From NCBI GenBank assembly GCA_902536065.1, contig CACAVZ010000007.1, forward strand, positions 1 through 61,310: 61,310 nt of DNA. The letters run 5' to 3'. The position numbers were made by a program, and so were the translations under genes. The notes beneath the pieces were generated by a model. It was not told where the DNA came from. It did no database searches and was given only the letters and a program-made list of their open reading frames with translations. The DNA is from an uncultured Synechococcaceae cyanobacterium (GTDB lineage: Bacteria > Cyanobacteriota > Cyanobacteriia > PCC-6307 > Cyanobiaceae). Position 1 is the stretch's first letter. Each line of letters begins with the position of its first letter. Shown piece after piece: positions 16,489-26,895 of this stretch.

Positions 16489-19400
16489 ATGACTCTCAGC
16501 GATAAAATCAGGATTTACGAACTTTCCAGAGACCTAAATCTGGAAAATAAAGATATATTGGATGCTGCTCAGAAACTTTCAATTTCGGTAAAAAGCCACA
16601 GTAGTTCTATTAGTGCAGAGGATGCAAAAAAAATTAAAAATCTTATTGGCAAAAAAAATTCAGATAAAAAAATACTTTCTATTAATAAACCTATAATTAA
16701 AAAAGAGACTTATCAACAAAATAATAATAAATCTCCTGACGCATCTAAAGGCGAGAAACTTATCAAAGATAATTCAAATAAAAAGCCATTATTGATTAAA
16801 CCTTTAAATAAGCCTGAAAATCGTAAAACCATTTCAAATCCAACTGCAAATCCCAACAAACCAAATATTGTTATCAGTTCACAATCTCAAGCAAATCTGA
16901 GGAATGAAAATTTAAAGAATAAACAGTCTCATTATTTGAGCCAAGATACAAAAACTTTCCGTAATAAGATAACTCCACCTATCAAAACTCCTGCAAAACC
17001 TCCTATTCAACTAATCGAGAAGCCTAAAAATTTAACTAATAATGTTAAATCTAATGAATCTAAAACGAACTTCTACAACTCAGGGAACAAAAAACAATCA
17101 AACAAATCTGATCAAAATAGAAATAAATCTAAAACAAAAAATTTTAGTGACAAAATAAATCCCCCTGAGCTGGTAGGGGCTCCAATAAGAAGAAATGATC
17201 AAAAGATAAATCCTAATAAGCAAAATATTTCTTACAATCAAACCAACCCTAATAAATCTGGCATGCCTAGTAGGCCTGGGTTAAGAGAGAAACCAACAAA
17301 TTCAGGTAGACTTGGCATGCCCAATAGGCCTGGATTAAGAAATAAGCCAGCAAATCAAAGCAACCCTGGCTCCTATAAAAGACAAGTAAATTCCAATAGA
17401 CCTGGAATTCCGAATAGCCGTAATGGAAATTACAAACAAGGAAGTCCCATTAGACAAGGAGAATTTAATAGACATGGTTCTAAATTTAATAACCAAAAAC
17501 CTCCTGGCGTTAGAAAACCAGTATCTCCCAATGAACTTTTGCAACTTCAAAAAACTAATAAATCTGAGAAAGACAAATTAATTACAAAGACTACAGAAAA
17601 ACAAAGCACTGAATCACCAAATCAGAAAGTCAAGTCTCCTAATGTTCGTCCTAATGCTGCTCCGAGTTCCAAAAAATCTCCTCAAAGAACTTTTTCAAAT
17701 AGTTCAAAAAGACAAGGAAGATCAGATTGGGATGACAGTGCAAAACTAGAAGCATTAAGAAATAAAAATCCTCAGAAACAAAGACAGAAGGTTCATATTA
17801 TCGGTGAGAACGATGATTCATTAACATCTGAAACTAGTGGATACTCAGGTGAAAAAATTTCAATATTATCAGCTAGTTTGGCACGTCCAAAAAAAGAAAA
17901 ATCTAATAATGATAAATCTCAAAAATCTATAAAACAAGCCAAGAAGAAGAAAAAAGAAACTACCAGGCAAAGGCAGAAAAGAAGAGCTATGGAATTAAAA
18001 GCTGCCAAAGAAGCCAAACAACTTAGACCAGAGATGATAATAGTTCCTGAAGACAATTTAACTGTTCAAGAATTAGCTGATAAATTAAGTCTCGAAAGTT
18101 CTGAAATAATCAAATCTCTTTTCTTTAAAGGAATAAACGCAACCGTAACTCAATCACTTGACTTAGCAACTATTGAAACAGTAGCAGAAGAATTTGGAGT
18201 ACCTGTTTTGCAAGATGATATCCAAGAAGCTGCTGAGAAAACAGTTGATATGATTGAATCTGATGATATTGATAATTTAATTAAAAGACCACCTGTAATT
18301 ACAGTAATGGGGCATGTAGACCATGGCAAAACAAGTCTTTTAGATTCCATCAGAGAGTCGAGAGTAGCCTCTGGAGAAGCAGGAGGGATAACTCAACACA
18401 TAGGCGCTTATCAAGTTGAATTTGAACATGAATCAAAAAAAAGGAAATTAACTTTTCTTGATACTCCTGGACATGAAGCTTTTACAGCAATGAGAGCAAG
18501 GGGTACAAAAGTCACTGATGTAGCAGTACTTGTAGTTGCAGCAGATGATGGTTGCAGGCCTCAAACACTCGAGGCAATTAGTCATGCAAGAGCTGCAAAA
18601 GTACCAATTGTTGTTGCTATTAACAAAATTGATAAGGAAGGGGCTTCTCCCGAAAGAGTCAAGCAGGAACTTTCAGAAAAAGATTTAATTGCTGAAGATT
18701 GGGGAGGAGATACTGTAATGGTTCCAGTAAGTGCGATCAAAAAACAAAATATTGATAAATTGCTGGAAATGATTTTATTAGTTTCAGAAGTGGAAGATCT
18801 TCAAGCCAACCCTGATAGATCAGCTAAAGGGACAGTCATTGAAGCTCACCTAGATAAAGCCAAAGGTCCAGTAGCGACATTGTTAGTACAAAATGGAACT
18901 TTAAAATCAGGAGACGTTTTAGCTGCCGGATCAGTCCTAGGTAAAATTAGAGCAATGGTTGATGAACACGGCAATAGAATCAAAGAAGCTGGACCATCAT
19001 TCCCAGTAGAAGCACTAGGATTTAGTGAAGTCCCAACAGCTGGCGATGAATTTGAAGTATATGATGATGAAAAGACAGCTCGAGCTATAGTCGGTGATAG
19101 AGCAACAGACGCTAGAGCCACAAAATTAGCTCAGCAAATGGCTTCTCGGAGAGTTAGCTTATCTTCTCTATCAACTCAAGCAAATGATGGAGAATTAAAA
19201 GAGTTAAACTTGATTCTTAAAGCTGATGTTCAAGGTAGTGTTGAAGCTATATTGGGGTCACTAGAGCAGCTTCCAAAAAATGAAGTTCAAGTAAGAGTTC
19301 TATTGTCTGCTCCAGGAGAGATAACTGAGACAGATATAGATCTCGCAGCTGCATCAGGTTCGGTAATTATTGGATTTAACACATCTCTAGCTTCAGGTGC

Positions 19401-19812
19401 AAAGCGGGCTGCTGATGCAAATGATGTTGATATAAGAGAGTATGAAGTAATTTATAAACTTTTAGAAGATATTCAGTTAGCTATGGAAGGCCTTCTTGAA
19501 CCTGATCTTGTCGAAGAATCATTAGGTAAAGCGGAAGTTCGAGCAACCTTCTCAGTTGGAAAAGGAGCTATTGCAGGCTGTTATATACAAGCTGGCAAAT
19601 TACAGCGGAATTGTTCTTTAAGAGTTACCAGATCAGAAAAAGTAATTTTTGAGGGTAATTTAGATTCTCTGAAAAGATCTAAAGATGATGTAAAAGAAGT
19701 AAATACAGGATTTGAATGTGGAGTTGGCTGTGACAAATTCTCTTCATGGATTGAAGGAGACATAATCGAAGCTTTCAAATTTGTTCCTAAAAAGAGAACA
19801 TTAACTCAATAA
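16489..19812 (+). CDS. infB: Translation initiation factor IF-2
   Basis: GTPase that places initiator tRNA on the ribosome; 1107 residues. A small N-terminal IF2N fold (1-55) is followed by a very long low-complexity Asn/Lys/Pro/Ser linker (about 60-470) that includes 18-residue imperfect repeats (annotated separately), then a second IF2N domain (about 520-570). The GTPase domain has the P-loop GHVDHGKTS at 608-616, the G3 DTPGHE and the G4 NKID. The C-terminal beta-barrel and fMet-tRNA-binding domains are complete. It ends the rimP operon, 15 bases from a convergent gene. Confidence 0.98.
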   Translation: MTLSDKIRIYELSRDLNLENKDILDAAQKLSISVKSHSSSISAEDAKKIKNLIGKKNSDKKILSINKPIIKKETYQQNNNKSPDASKGEKLIKDNSNKKPLLIKPLNKPENRKTISNPTANPNKPNIVISSQSQANLRNENLKNKQSHYLSQDTKTFRNKITPPIKTPAKPPIQLIEKPKNLTNNVKSNESKTNFYNSGNKKQSNKSDQNRNKSKTKNFSDKINPPELVGAPIRRNDQKINPNKQNISYNQTNPNKSGMPSRPGLREKPTNSGRLGMPNRPGLRNKPANQSNPGSYKRQVNSNRPGIPNSRNGNYKQGSPIRQGEFNRHGSKFNNQKPPGVRKPVSPNELLQLQKTNKSEKDKLITKTTEKQSTESPNQKVKSPNVRPNAAPSSKKSPQRTFSNSSKRQGRSDWDDSAKLEALRNKNPQKQRQKVHIIGENDDSLTSETSGYSGEKISILSASLARPKKEKSNNDKSQKSIKQAKKKKKETTRQRQKRRAMELKAAKEAKQLRPEMIIVPEDNLTVQELADKLSLESSEIIKSLFFKGINATVTQSLDLATIETVAEEFGVPVLQDDIQEAAEKTVDMIESDDIDNLIKRPPVITVMGHVDHGKTSLLDSIRESRVASGEAGGITQHIGAYQVEFEHESKKRKLTFLDTPGHEAFTAMRARGTKVTDVAVLVVAADDGCRPQTLEAISHARAAKVPIVVAINKIDKEGASPERVKQELSEKDLIAEDWGGDTVMVPVSAIKKQNIDKLLEMILLVSEVEDLQANPDRSAKGTVIEAHLDKAKGPVATLLVQNGTLKSGDVLAAGSVLGKIRAMVDEHGNRIKEAGPSFPVEALGFSEVPTAGDEFEVYDDEKTARAIVGDRATDARATKLAQQMASRRVSLSSLSTQANDGELKELNLILKADVQGSVEAILGSLEQLPKNEVQVRVLLSAPGEITETDIDLAAASGSVIIGFNTSLASGAKRAADANDVDIREYEVIYKLLEDIQLAMEGLLEPDLVEESLGKAEVRATFSVGKGAIAGCYIQAGKLQRNCSLRVTRSEKVIFEGNLDSLKRSKDDVKEVNTGFECGVGCDKFSSWIEGDIIEAFKFVPKKRTLTQ
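17260..17367 (+). repeat. 54-bp (18-residue) tandem repeats inside infB
   Basis: Two clear units starting at 17260 and 17314 encode [12 protein letters not shown] and [12 protein letters not shown], each followed by a six-residue spacer. The following sequence keeps a decayed NRPGIPN motif. The repeats lie in the disordered linker before the second IF2N domain. They probably arose by slippage, and copy number may differ between strains. Confidence 0.7.
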
Positions 19813-19827
19813 TTCACTATTTACTAA

Positions 19828-20076
19828 TTAATCTTTATTTCTATCAAGGAATAATAAAAAAGGAAAAAGTATGCAAGCACCAACTTGTATTAAAAGATTA
19901 TCTAGCTGTAATTCACTTCCGCTTAAAATTTTGGAAATCATAATTATAAGTCCCAAAAATGCCGAACCACTAAATGCTATCCATAAAATTCTTCTTAAGC
20001 CCTTGAAAGGAGCTTGGGATTCAACTAATAATTTCTTTTTTAATTCGGGTTCTATTTTTGACATAAATTCATTCAA
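19828..20076 (-). CDS. Small two-helix membrane protein, DUF3493-like
   Basis: An 82-residue protein with a charged N-terminus, the motif SQAPFKGLRRILW and two hydrophobic helices (about 27-49 and 59-76). The pattern resembles the DUF3493 family of cyanobacteria and plastids, related to photosystem II accumulation factors LPA1/REP27; that assignment is from memory of the motif. An alternative start at M5 would shorten it slightly. It is convergent with infB (15-base gap) and divergent from tRNA-Thr. Confidence 0.75.
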   Translation of the reverse strand: MNEFMSKIEPELKKKLLVESQAPFKGLRRILWIAFSGSAFLGLIIMISKILSGSELQLDNLLIQVGACILFPFLLFLDRNKD

Positions 20077-20119
20077 ATATAGAATTTAATTTTATATTAA
20101 AAACTAGATTTTTCATATT

Positions 20120-20191
20120 GCCGGTATAGCTCAGCGGTAGAGCAACTGTCTCGTAAACAGTAGGTCATTGGTTCAATTCCAATTATCGGCA
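20120..20191 (+). tRNA. tRNA-Thr (anticodon CGU)
   Basis: A 72-base cloverleaf. The acceptor arms GCCGGTA and TATCGGC pair with one G-U, the D-arm is GCTC...GAGC, the anticodon stem ACTGT/ACAGT closes a CTCGTAA loop with anticodon CGT at 20152-20154, and the T-loop is TTCAATT. The discriminator is A and CCA is not encoded. It reads the ACG threonine codon. Confidence 0.95.
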
Positions 20192-20410
20192 TCTCAAAAG
20201 CAGATAAAAAATACAACTCAAAAAATTATTTTTAATGGTTAAACCTAAAATTAAGAGTGTGATATTTTGCAGAGATGGATTAGTAAAGAAACACCTATCA
20301 GATGTAATATTTATATTTGATTTTGAAGGTTTAAATTAAATCAAATTTTCATTAGTATTTTAAAAAATTTTTAATTTCGCCAAAACAATAATAAAATAGT
20401 TAGATTCTTA
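20192..20410. other. AT-rich gap after tRNA-Thr with one short unassigned ORF
   Basis: This 219-base gap separates tRNA-Thr from the radical SAM gene. The only coding potential I see is a 34-codon ATG frame at 20235-20339 (starting MVKPKIKSVIFCRDG) with no ribosome-binding site and no recognised homologue. No clear terminator follows the tRNA. It may be a decayed gene or chance. Confidence 0.3.
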
Positions 20411-22060
20411 ATGAATATAAATTCATTAGAATTTAATTGTATGAATCTTAATTTAGAGTTCAAAAAATTAAATAAAAAAAATTCAGTAATAAAGCAATAC
20501 AGTAAAATTCTTACTGTTAGGCTTCCATGTAATCCGATATTTCCAATAGGTCCTATTTATTTAGCTGACCATATTCATAAATGCTTCCCAAACATTGAGC
20601 AGCAATTTATTGATTTAGCAATAATTCCATCTAATAAAGTTTCCAAATTTTTATTAAGAAAAATTGATCAATTTAGACCACATCTAATTATTTTTTCATG
20701 GAGAGATATACAAATTTATGCACCTGTTGATGGCAGAAGTGGAAATCCTTTACAAAACTCTTTTGAGGTATTCTATTCAAAAAATATCTTTAAAAAAATC
20801 AGGGGTTCTTGGGGAGGATTAAAATTAATTGCATCTCATTATGGAGAAATTTATAGAAATACTTCTTTAGTCAAAATGGGACTTAAAAGAGCCCAAAAAT
20901 ACAACAAACATGCACAAGTAATTTTAGGAGGGGGTGCTGTTAGTGTTTTCTATGAGCAATTAGGAAACTTACTCCCAAAAGGAACTGTTATTTCTGTTGG
21001 AGAAGGAGAAAATCTCATAGAGAAAATTATTAGAAAAGAATCTATAGAAGAAGAAAGATGTTATCTCGCTGGACAGAAACCTCGAAATAAATTAATACAT
21101 GAACAACCCTTAGGCATTATTAAAACTGCCTGCAACTATAAATACATTAAATCAATTTGGCCAGAATTTAATTGGTATATAGATGGTGGAGAATACTATG
21201 TAGGAGTACAAACAAAAAGAGGTTGTCCCCATAATTGTTGCTTCTGTGTTTATACAGTTGTAGAGGGCAAACAGGTTCGCGTTAACCCTGTTACCGAAGT
21301 AATCAAAGAAATGAAGCAATTATATGATCTTGGAGTGAGGGGGTTTTGGTTCACAGATGCTCAGTTTATACCAGCAAAAAAACACATCGAAGATGCAAAG
21401 AAACTATTGCAAGCTATCAAAGATCAAGGCTGGAACGACATAAATTGGGCAGCATATATTAGAGCGGATAATATTGACGCTGATCTTGCTCAACTAATGG
21501 TGGATACAGGTATGAGTTATTTTGAAATAGGTATCACTTCAGGATCTCAAGAGCTTGTTAGAAAAATGAGGTTAGCATATGACCTTAAGACGGTTCTAAA
21601 CAATTGCAGATTGCTTGTCAAATCAGGTTTTAAGAATCATGTTTCAGTCAATTATTCATTCAATGTATTTGATGAAACGCCAAGCACAATAAGACAAACC
21701 GTAGCTTATCATAGAGAACTAGAAAATATTTTTGGGAAAGGCTTAGTTGACCCGGCTATATTCTTCATAGGATTGCAACCTCACACTCTACTTGAAAAGT
21801 ATGCTTTAGATCATAAAATTTTGAAGCCAAATTATAATCCGATGAGCATGATGCCTTGGACAGCAAGAAAGCTTTTATGGAATCCCGGCTCTTTAGGGAA
21901 AAAACTTGGTCAAGTTTGTTTAGAAGCTTTTGACAATAAAGATGATGAATTTGGTAAAACAGTTATGAATATTCTTGAAAGAGAATATGGCAAGTCTTCC
22001 TTAGAAGAATCCTTAAAAGTTCGTCCCCTATCGGAAAGGAAATTAACTCACTCGAAATAA
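20411..22060 (+). CDS. Radical SAM protein with B12-binding-like N-terminal domain, function unassigned
   Basis: A 549-residue protein. The radical SAM cluster motif CX3CX2C is C272, C276 and C279 (GCPHNCCFC), followed by a complete TIM-barrel segment (GVRGFWFTDAQF, YIRADNIDADL, FEIGITSGSQE). The N-terminal region (about 35-230) has the Rossmann-like pattern of cobalamin-binding radical SAM enzymes (VILGGGAVSVFYEQL, then VISVGEGEN), but no DxHxxG motif is visible and the usual GGPH histidine is absent. So it has the B12-type layout but may not bind cobalamin base-off. The first 30 residues are poorly constrained and the true start could be M11. It stands alone between tRNA-Thr and convergent clpS. 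I do not know its substrate. Confidence 0.85.
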   Translation: MNINSLEFNCMNLNLEFKKLNKKNSVIKQYSKILTVRLPCNPIFPIGPIYLADHIHKCFPNIEQQFIDLAIIPSNKVSKFLLRKIDQFRPHLIIFSWRDIQIYAPVDGRSGNPLQNSFEVFYSKNIFKKIRGSWGGLKLIASHYGEIYRNTSLVKMGLKRAQKYNKHAQVILGGGAVSVFYEQLGNLLPKGTVISVGEGENLIEKIIRKESIEEERCYLAGQKPRNKLIHEQPLGIIKTACNYKYIKSIWPEFNWYIDGGEYYVGVQTKRGCPHNCCFCVYTVVEGKQVRVNPVTEVIKEMKQLYDLGVRGFWFTDAQFIPAKKHIEDAKKLLQAIKDQGWNDINWAAYIRADNIDADLAQLMVDTGMSYFEIGITSGSQELVRKMRLAYDLKTVLNNCRLLVKSGFKNHVSVNYSFNVFDETPSTIRQTVAYHRELENIFGKGLVDPAIFFIGLQPHTLLEKYALDHKILKPNYNPMSMMPWTARKLLWNPGSLGKKLGQVCLEAFDNKDDEFGKTVMNILEREYGKSSLEESLKVRPLSERKLTHSK

Positions 22061-22074
22061 GGTATTAACCCTTT

Positions 22075-22392
22075 TTAATCTTCTTTTTCAATCGAACTAG
22101 AAATTCCTTTAGATTTTAATGATTCTGAATAGAATTCTGCTGGCTCAAGATCACATATAATTACCAAACCTACTCCCGTATTATGAGCTTCTAGCATTAT
22201 AGAAATAGCATCTTGCTCACTTAATTGCGGAACAACTTCTCGTAGTGAAACAGTGACATACTCCATAGAATTAACTGGATCATTATGCAGTAAAACTTTA
22301 TACTTGGGAGATTTATTTTTTAATTCAGCAGGTTTCTTTTCAATCACGGCTGAATTATTACTTACACTTTGTTCTAGCTTTATAAATTGCAT
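22075..22392 (-). CDS. clpS: ATP-dependent Clp protease adaptor ClpS
   Basis: Adaptor that delivers N-degron substrates to the ClpAP/ClpCP protease; 105 residues. The core KVLLHNDPVNSMEYV carries the substrate-binding Asn-Asp pair, and the later AHNTGVGLVIICDLEPAEFY segment is the typical C-terminal half. It follows dapL on the minus strand (25-base gap) and is convergent with the radical SAM gene. Confidence 0.95.
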   Translation of the reverse strand: MQFIKLEQSVSNNSAVIEKKPAELKNKSPKYKVLLHNDPVNSMEYVTVSLREVVPQLSEQDAISIMLEAHNTGVGLVIICDLEPAEFYSESLKSKGISSSIEKED

Positions 22393-22417
22393 TAAATTTT
22401 TTAGATTATAAAACTAA

Positions 22418-23644
22418 TTATATATTAATTATTCGTTCCATTGCATCAATAACATTTGATCTTGAGTTAAATGCTGATAAGCGAAAATAACCCTCTCCAG
22501 AAAGTCCAAACCCGCTCCCCGGTGTACCAACGACACTAACTTTTTGAAGAAGGAAATCAAAAAAGTCCCAAGATGTCATTTGATCGGGAACTTTAATCCA
22601 AATATACGGAGCATTATCACCACCATAAACTTTATATCCCGCATCCTTGAGTTTATTTTTCATAATTTTTGCATTTGTCATATAAAACTCAATTAAATTA
22701 CTCACCTCTTTCTTTCCTTCTAAAGAATAAACGGCTTCTGCTCCTCTCTGAACGATGTAACTTACTCCGTTAAATTTAGTTGATTGCCTCCTATTCCAAA
22801 GAGGCCATAATTCTATTTCCTCATTGTTTGAGCCGTACCCTAAGATATTTTTAGGTATTACTGTATAGGCACACCTCACTCCAGTGAATCCAGCATTTTT
22901 AGAAAAAGATCTAAATTCTATAGCGCAATCCTTAGCTCCCTCAATTTCATATATTGAATGGGGAATATTCTTATCTTGAATAAATGCTTCATAAGCTGCA
23001 TCAAAAAGTATTAAAGATTTATTTTGAAGAGCATAGTCAACCCACTTTTTTAAGTCTTTCTTAGTGATTGTTGCTCCTGTGGGATTATTTGGAAAACAAA
23101 GATATAAAATATCAACTTTATTTTTAGGTAATTCTGGCAAAAAGTCATTTTCCTCGTTTATAGCAAGATATGTTAGTCCTCCATAAGTACCATTTTCGAG
23201 AGAATCTCCAGTTCTTCCCGTCATAACGTTACTATCCACATAAACAGGATAAACAGGATCAGTTACAGCAATTGAGTTATCTTTGCCAAGAATATCTAAA
23301 ATATTACTACTGTCGCATTTCGAACCATCTGAAACAAAGATTTCTTCAGGTAAAATTTTACAACCTCTTGAAATAAAATCATGCTTAGATATCTTTTCTC
23401 TTAGCCATGAATAACCTTGTTCAGGTCCATACCCCCTAAAACCTTCAGTTGTTCCCATATCATTTAAAGCTTTACTCATAGCATCTCTGCAGGCTTTTGG
23501 TAATGGTTCTGTCACATCTCCTATGCCAAGCTTAATTATGTTTAAACTATTATTTGACGCAGAATATTTTTTTACTCTTTTGGCAATTTCAGGAAATAAA
23601 TAGCCGGCTTTGAGTTTTAAATAATTTTCGTTTACTTGAACCAC
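22418..23644 (-). CDS. dapL: LL-diaminopimelate aminotransferase
   Basis: PLP enzyme converting tetrahydrodipicolinate directly to LL-diaminopimelate in the lysine/peptidoglycan pathway used by cyanobacteria and plants. The 408 residues include [10 protein letters not shown] near the start, [10 protein letters not shown] and the PLP lysine K249 in [10 protein letters not shown], followed by GVRCAYTV. Length matches the family. It is probably co-transcribed with clpS and is divergent from rne. Confidence 0.95.
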   Translation of the reverse strand: MVQVNENYLKLKAGYLFPEIAKRVKKYSASNNSLNIIKLGIGDVTEPLPKACRDAMSKALNDMGTTEGFRGYGPEQGYSWLREKISKHDFISRGCKILPEEIFVSDGSKCDSSNILDILGKDNSIAVTDPVYPVYVDSNVMTGRTGDSLENGTYGGLTYLAINEENDFLPELPKNKVDILYLCFPNNPTGATITKKDLKKWVDYALQNKSLILFDAAYEAFIQDKNIPHSIYEIEGAKDCAIEFRSFSKNAGFTGVRCAYTVIPKNILGYGSNNEEIELWPLWNRRQSTKFNGVSYIVQRGAEAVYSLEGKKEVSNLIEFYMTNAKIMKNKLKDAGYKVYGGDNAPYIWIKVPDQMTSWDFFDFLLQKVSVVGTPGSGFGLSGEGYFRLSAFNSRSNVIDAMERIINI

Positions 23645-23941
23645 TTTAAAAAAAAATTAACCAATATAAGGATAGATGATCAACGTGCTTTAGTGCTGGT
23701 TGGATGTTAAGATTACCTTAGTTATGGTTAAATCAAGGGATAATCATAGCTATTAATTCAATTTCAAATAGTTTGAAAGTCGTCTAAAGCTTTATAAATA
23801 GCCGATCAAAATCGCTATCAATTTTAATTTCAAAAGTAGATAATACTGATTATAAAAAATTGCTTTCTTAAAAGATAGAAAATTTAAATCTTTACTCCAG
23901 ATGATTTTCAAAAAAAATACAAACCATTCATAATAAAAAAT
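23645..23941. promoter_or_regulatory. dapL-rne divergent intergenic region with structured rne leader
   Basis: A 297-base region between divergent dapL and rne. It contains a hairpin at 23762-23778 (TTTCAAA, loop TAG, TTTGAAA) and a second stem at 23798-23818 (ATAG-C-CGAT, loop CAAA, ATCG-CTAT, one bulged C). Both lie 120-180 bases before the rne ATG, so they would be in a long rne 5' UTR if transcription starts upstream of them. E. coli rne is autoregulated through its leader; whether the same holds here is inference. No open frame of interest is present. Confidence 0.45.
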
Positions 23942-25765
23942 ATGTCTCAGCAAATCATCATCGCTGAGCAGGCTCGTATTGCAGCGCTACTCACAGATGA
24001 TCGAGTTGACGAATTAATCGTCGCACAAGGTCAATATCAAATTGGCGATATTTTTTTAGGAACAGTCGAAAATGTTCTGCCAGGCATTGATGCTGCATTT
24101 ATAAATATTGGTGAAAGTGATAAAAATGGATTCATCCATGTATCAGATCTTGGACCATTAAGATTAAAAAAAGGAATATTAGGAATTACTGAATTATTAG
24201 AACCAAAACAAAAAGTTTTAGTGCAGGTGATTAAGGAGCCCACAGGATCTAAAGGACCTCGACTAACCGGAAGTATCTCAATTCCAGGAAAGTACATAAT
24301 ATTGCAGCCATATGGTCAAGGCGTGAATATTTCTAGAAAAATAAATACAGAAACAGAAAGAAGTCGGCTTAAAGCTCTTGGTGTTTTAATAAAACCCCCC
24401 AGCACAGGTTTACTTTTTAGAACAGAGGCAGAAAAAATAAAAGAGGAACTACTTATTGAAGATTTAGAAAATTTAATTCAACAATGGGAAAATATTTTAA
24501 AAGTTTCTGAAACTTCTAATCCACCAAATTTAGTAAAAAGAGATGATGATTTTTCTTTTAAGATATTAAGAGATCATATTAAAGTATCAACTCAAAGCAT
24601 AATTATAGATAGTAAATTCTCAGTTGAAAAGGCAAAAGATTTTTTAATAAATTATGAATCTAATGCAAATATTGAATTTCATGATAATGATTTAAACGAA
24701 CATATACTTGATAAGTACAAGATTAAGAAAACAATTCAAAAAGCTCTTCAACCAAGAGTAGATCTTCCTTCCGGTGGTTATATAATTATTGAACCTACCG
24801 AAGCTCTAACAGTAATTGATGTAAACTCTGGATCATTTACAAGATCCGCCAACTCAAGGCAAACGGTATTGTGGACAAATTGCGAAGCAGCAGTTGAAAT
24901 CTCAAAACAAATGAAATTGAGAAATATTGGTGGAGTTATCGTAGTAGATTTTATTGATATGGAATCTAGAAGAGATCAATTCCAATTGCTTGAGCATTTT
25001 ACTTCAGCAATTAAAGATGATTCAGCTAGGCCTCAGATAGCTCAGCTTACTGAATTAGGTTTAGTTGAGTTAACCAGAAAAAGACAAGGTCAAAATATAT
25101 ATGAATTATTCGGTAAAAAATCGTCTACGTCCAATGTTTCAGGACATTTAGAAAATCAATTAAATGACGAGATTTCTAATCTAGAAATTAAAAATATTCA
25201 AGAAAATCAAAGTAAATCAAATAATATAAAGCCTTCAGAAACAGACTCTTCTCAATCAAATGATAAACAGGAAAAAATTATTGAAAAGGAATCCCTTAAC
25301 TCAAAAATTTTAAATAAGGAAGATTTCTCTAATAAAAAAGAAAATGATAATGCTGAATTGAACACATCAAATTCAAAAGAAAAAAATATAATTACTGTAG
25401 ATCTAACCAATGATGAAAAAATTGTTTTCAGTCAATTAGGTATTAATCCACTGATAAAGTTAGGTAAGGAATATCTTACCAGCAATAATTTTGCGCTTTT
25501 AACTGAAAATAGTAAGGAAAAAGAAAAAACTTCAGATAATAATAAAACAAAAGCAAAACAAGTAAAAAGAATCTCAAAATCCAAAGAATCAGAAGAGATT
25601 GAGGTTAGTAGCTCAACAAATGCAAATTCCAAAGATAAATCAACAAAAAAAACTAATGAGAATAAAGAAGTTGTATCTTTAGAAAAAAATGATGAAATTG
25701 AACTCACAGATGATATTAACAATGCAAGAAAAAAAAGAAGACGATCTTCAGCATCTGTCGGATAA
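23942..25765 (+). CDS. rne: Ribonuclease E/G
   Basis: Main endonuclease of bacterial mRNA decay; 607 residues. The S1 domain (about 35-115) precedes the DNase I-like catalytic core, with metal-binding aspartates D293 ([10 protein letters not shown]) and D336 (VVDFIDME). The catalytic core ends with [19 protein letters not shown]. The next segment, S394-S-T-S397-N-V-S-G-H, aligns with the cyanobacterial zinc-link CPxCGGxGH, so both cysteines are serine here. A long acidic/Asn-Ser-Lys linker follows. The C-terminus ([11 protein letters not shown]) matches the arginine-rich nonapeptide that binds PNPase in other cyanobacteria. The last 44 bases overlap rnhB. Confidence 0.96.
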   Translation: MSQQIIIAEQARIAALLTDDRVDELIVAQGQYQIGDIFLGTVENVLPGIDAAFINIGESDKNGFIHVSDLGPLRLKKGILGITELLEPKQKVLVQVIKEPTGSKGPRLTGSISIPGKYIILQPYGQGVNISRKINTETERSRLKALGVLIKPPSTGLLFRTEAEKIKEELLIEDLENLIQQWENILKVSETSNPPNLVKRDDDFSFKILRDHIKVSTQSIIIDSKFSVEKAKDFLINYESNANIEFHDNDLNEHILDKYKIKKTIQKALQPRVDLPSGGYIIIEPTEALTVIDVNSGSFTRSANSRQTVLWTNCEAAVEISKQMKLRNIGGVIVVDFIDMESRRDQFQLLEHFTSAIKDDSARPQIAQLTELGLVELTRKRQGQNIYELFGKKSSTSNVSGHLENQLNDEISNLEIKNIQENQSKSNNIKPSETDSSQSNDKQEKIIEKESLNSKILNKEDFSNKKENDNAELNTSNSKEKNIITVDLTNDEKIVFSQLGINPLIKLGKEYLTSNNFALLTENSKEKEKTSDNNKTKAKQVKRISKSKESEEIEVSSSTNANSKDKSTKKTNENKEVVSLEKNDEIELTDDINNARKKRRRSSASVG

Positions 25766-26339
25766 ATTAGCGGAAGCTGGAGTGGATGAAGTTGGAAGAG
25801 GAGCAGTTTTTGGTCCTGTTTTCTCAGCGGTTGTCGTATTAACAGAAAAAAATAAATTTTCCTTAAAAGAATTTGGTGTGATGGATAGTAAAAAATTAAC
25901 TCCCAAAAAAAGAAAATTACTTTTGCCGAAAATTTTATTACTTTCTTCAGATTTAGGAATTGGCCAATCCTCTGTCAGAGAAATTGATAAGCTCGGAATT
26001 AGACGAGCGACAGAACTTTCAATGATAAGAGCTTTGAAAAAACTGAGAAATAAACCATCCGAACTAATTATTGATGGCCCTTTATTATTAAGGCCATGGA
26101 AAGGAATTCAGAAAAATATAATATCAGCAGACTCGAAATTTACAGCAGTAGCCTCAGCAAGCATAGTTGCCAAAATTTCTCGCGACAATCTAATGGAAAG
26201 ATTAGAAAAAAAATACTCTGGATACTTGATATTTAAGAATAAAGGTTACGGTACCAAAGAGCATTTTTCAAATATTAAAGAAAAAGGAATAACTAATCTT
26301 CATAGGAAAAGTTTTTTAAAAAAATCAAACCTTATTTAA
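25722..26339 (+). CDS. rnhB: Ribonuclease HII
   Basis: Cleaves RNA in RNA-DNA hybrids and misincorporated ribonucleotides. The DEVGRG motif, [17 protein letters not shown] and [13 protein letters not shown] carry the acidic catalytic residues of type 2 RNase H. I start it at the ATG at 25722 (MQEKKEDD), giving 205 residues; the earlier ATG at 25689 adds eleven residues with no family counterpart. It overlaps the end of rne by 44 bases in another frame and overlaps the next, convergent gene by 15 bases. Confidence 0.94.
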   Translation: MQEKKEDDLQHLSDKLAEAGVDEVGRGAVFGPVFSAVVVLTEKNKFSLKEFGVMDSKKLTPKKRKLLLPKILLLSSDLGIGQSSVREIDKLGIRRATELSMIRALKKLRNKPSELIIDGPLLLRPWKGIQKNIISADSKFTAVASASIVAKISRDNLMERLEKKYSGYLIFKNKGYGTKEHFSNIKEKGITNLHRKSFLKKSNLI

Positions 26340-26843
26340 TTCACACCAATCTAAAAAATCATTAACTAATTGTTTCTGAACTCTCGACTTGATGCCCAAT
26401 AAAATGCCATTTAAAACCGAATGGCCAGTTGTTTCCAAAATAGTCTTTGGTACCAGTTTCAATAAAGGAGGTTGGCTCACAGATACACCTAAAAGCGCCT
26501 CTCCTTCTAATCCAATTTCAGTTGCTTCTAAATTCGCTTTTAAAATAAGATTAAAATCATCTATTATCCCCAGACCATCTAATTTACTTTCAAGAGCACT
26601 CATTCTTAGAATTCCATCTTTGTTATCTACCGCAATTGAAACAACAGGGTTAATATCTAATTGAAAAACCTTAAAACTTGTTACTGTATACTTATATCTA
26701 CCTTCGCCTTCCGGTACTAATTTTTTGGAATCCAGCATTGCTCCAACAACTCTTTCTTCTTCTAACAGATATTTAGAAAGATATTCTTTATTTCGTGTTA
26801 CAGAAAGCTTTAGTTTCTGTTTAGCATCAAAAGACAATAGCAT
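26325..26843 (-). CDS. DUF1997 family protein
   Basis: A 172-residue soluble protein of the type conserved in cyanobacteria and plastids as DUF1997. The pattern is a lipid- or START-like alternation of beta strands ([20 protein letters not shown]) and a C-terminal amphipathic helix ([16 protein letters not shown]). Function is not known. It overlaps the 3' end of convergent rnhB by 15 bases and is divergent from pheA. Confidence 0.7.
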   Translation of the reverse strand: MLLSFDAKQKLKLSVTRNKEYLSKYLLEEERVVGAMLDSKKLVPEGEGRYKYTVTSFKVFQLDINPVVSIAVDNKDGILRMSALESKLDGLGIIDDFNLILKANLEATEIGLEGEALLGVSVSQPPLLKLVPKTILETTGHSVLNGILLGIKSRVQKQLVNDFLDWCELNKV

Positions 26844-26895
26844 TTTCTATATCCCTCCGATGCCTAATTGATCTCTTTTTTTCTTACAATTAATC

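Noticed and set aside
20120-20191. tRNA-Thr as an integration site
   Set aside because: No integrase follows and no partial copy of the tRNA 3' end was seen in the window. The same holds for tRNA-Ser.
23645-23941. A structured small RNA gene such as SRP RNA or 6S RNA in the rne upstream gap
   Set aside because: I could not find the conserved cores of these RNAs. The stems seen are short and better explained as leader structure.
25689-25721. Upstream ATG for rnhB
   Set aside because: It adds eleven residues that have no counterpart in RNase HII and lengthens the overlap with rne; the ATG at 25722 fits the family start better.
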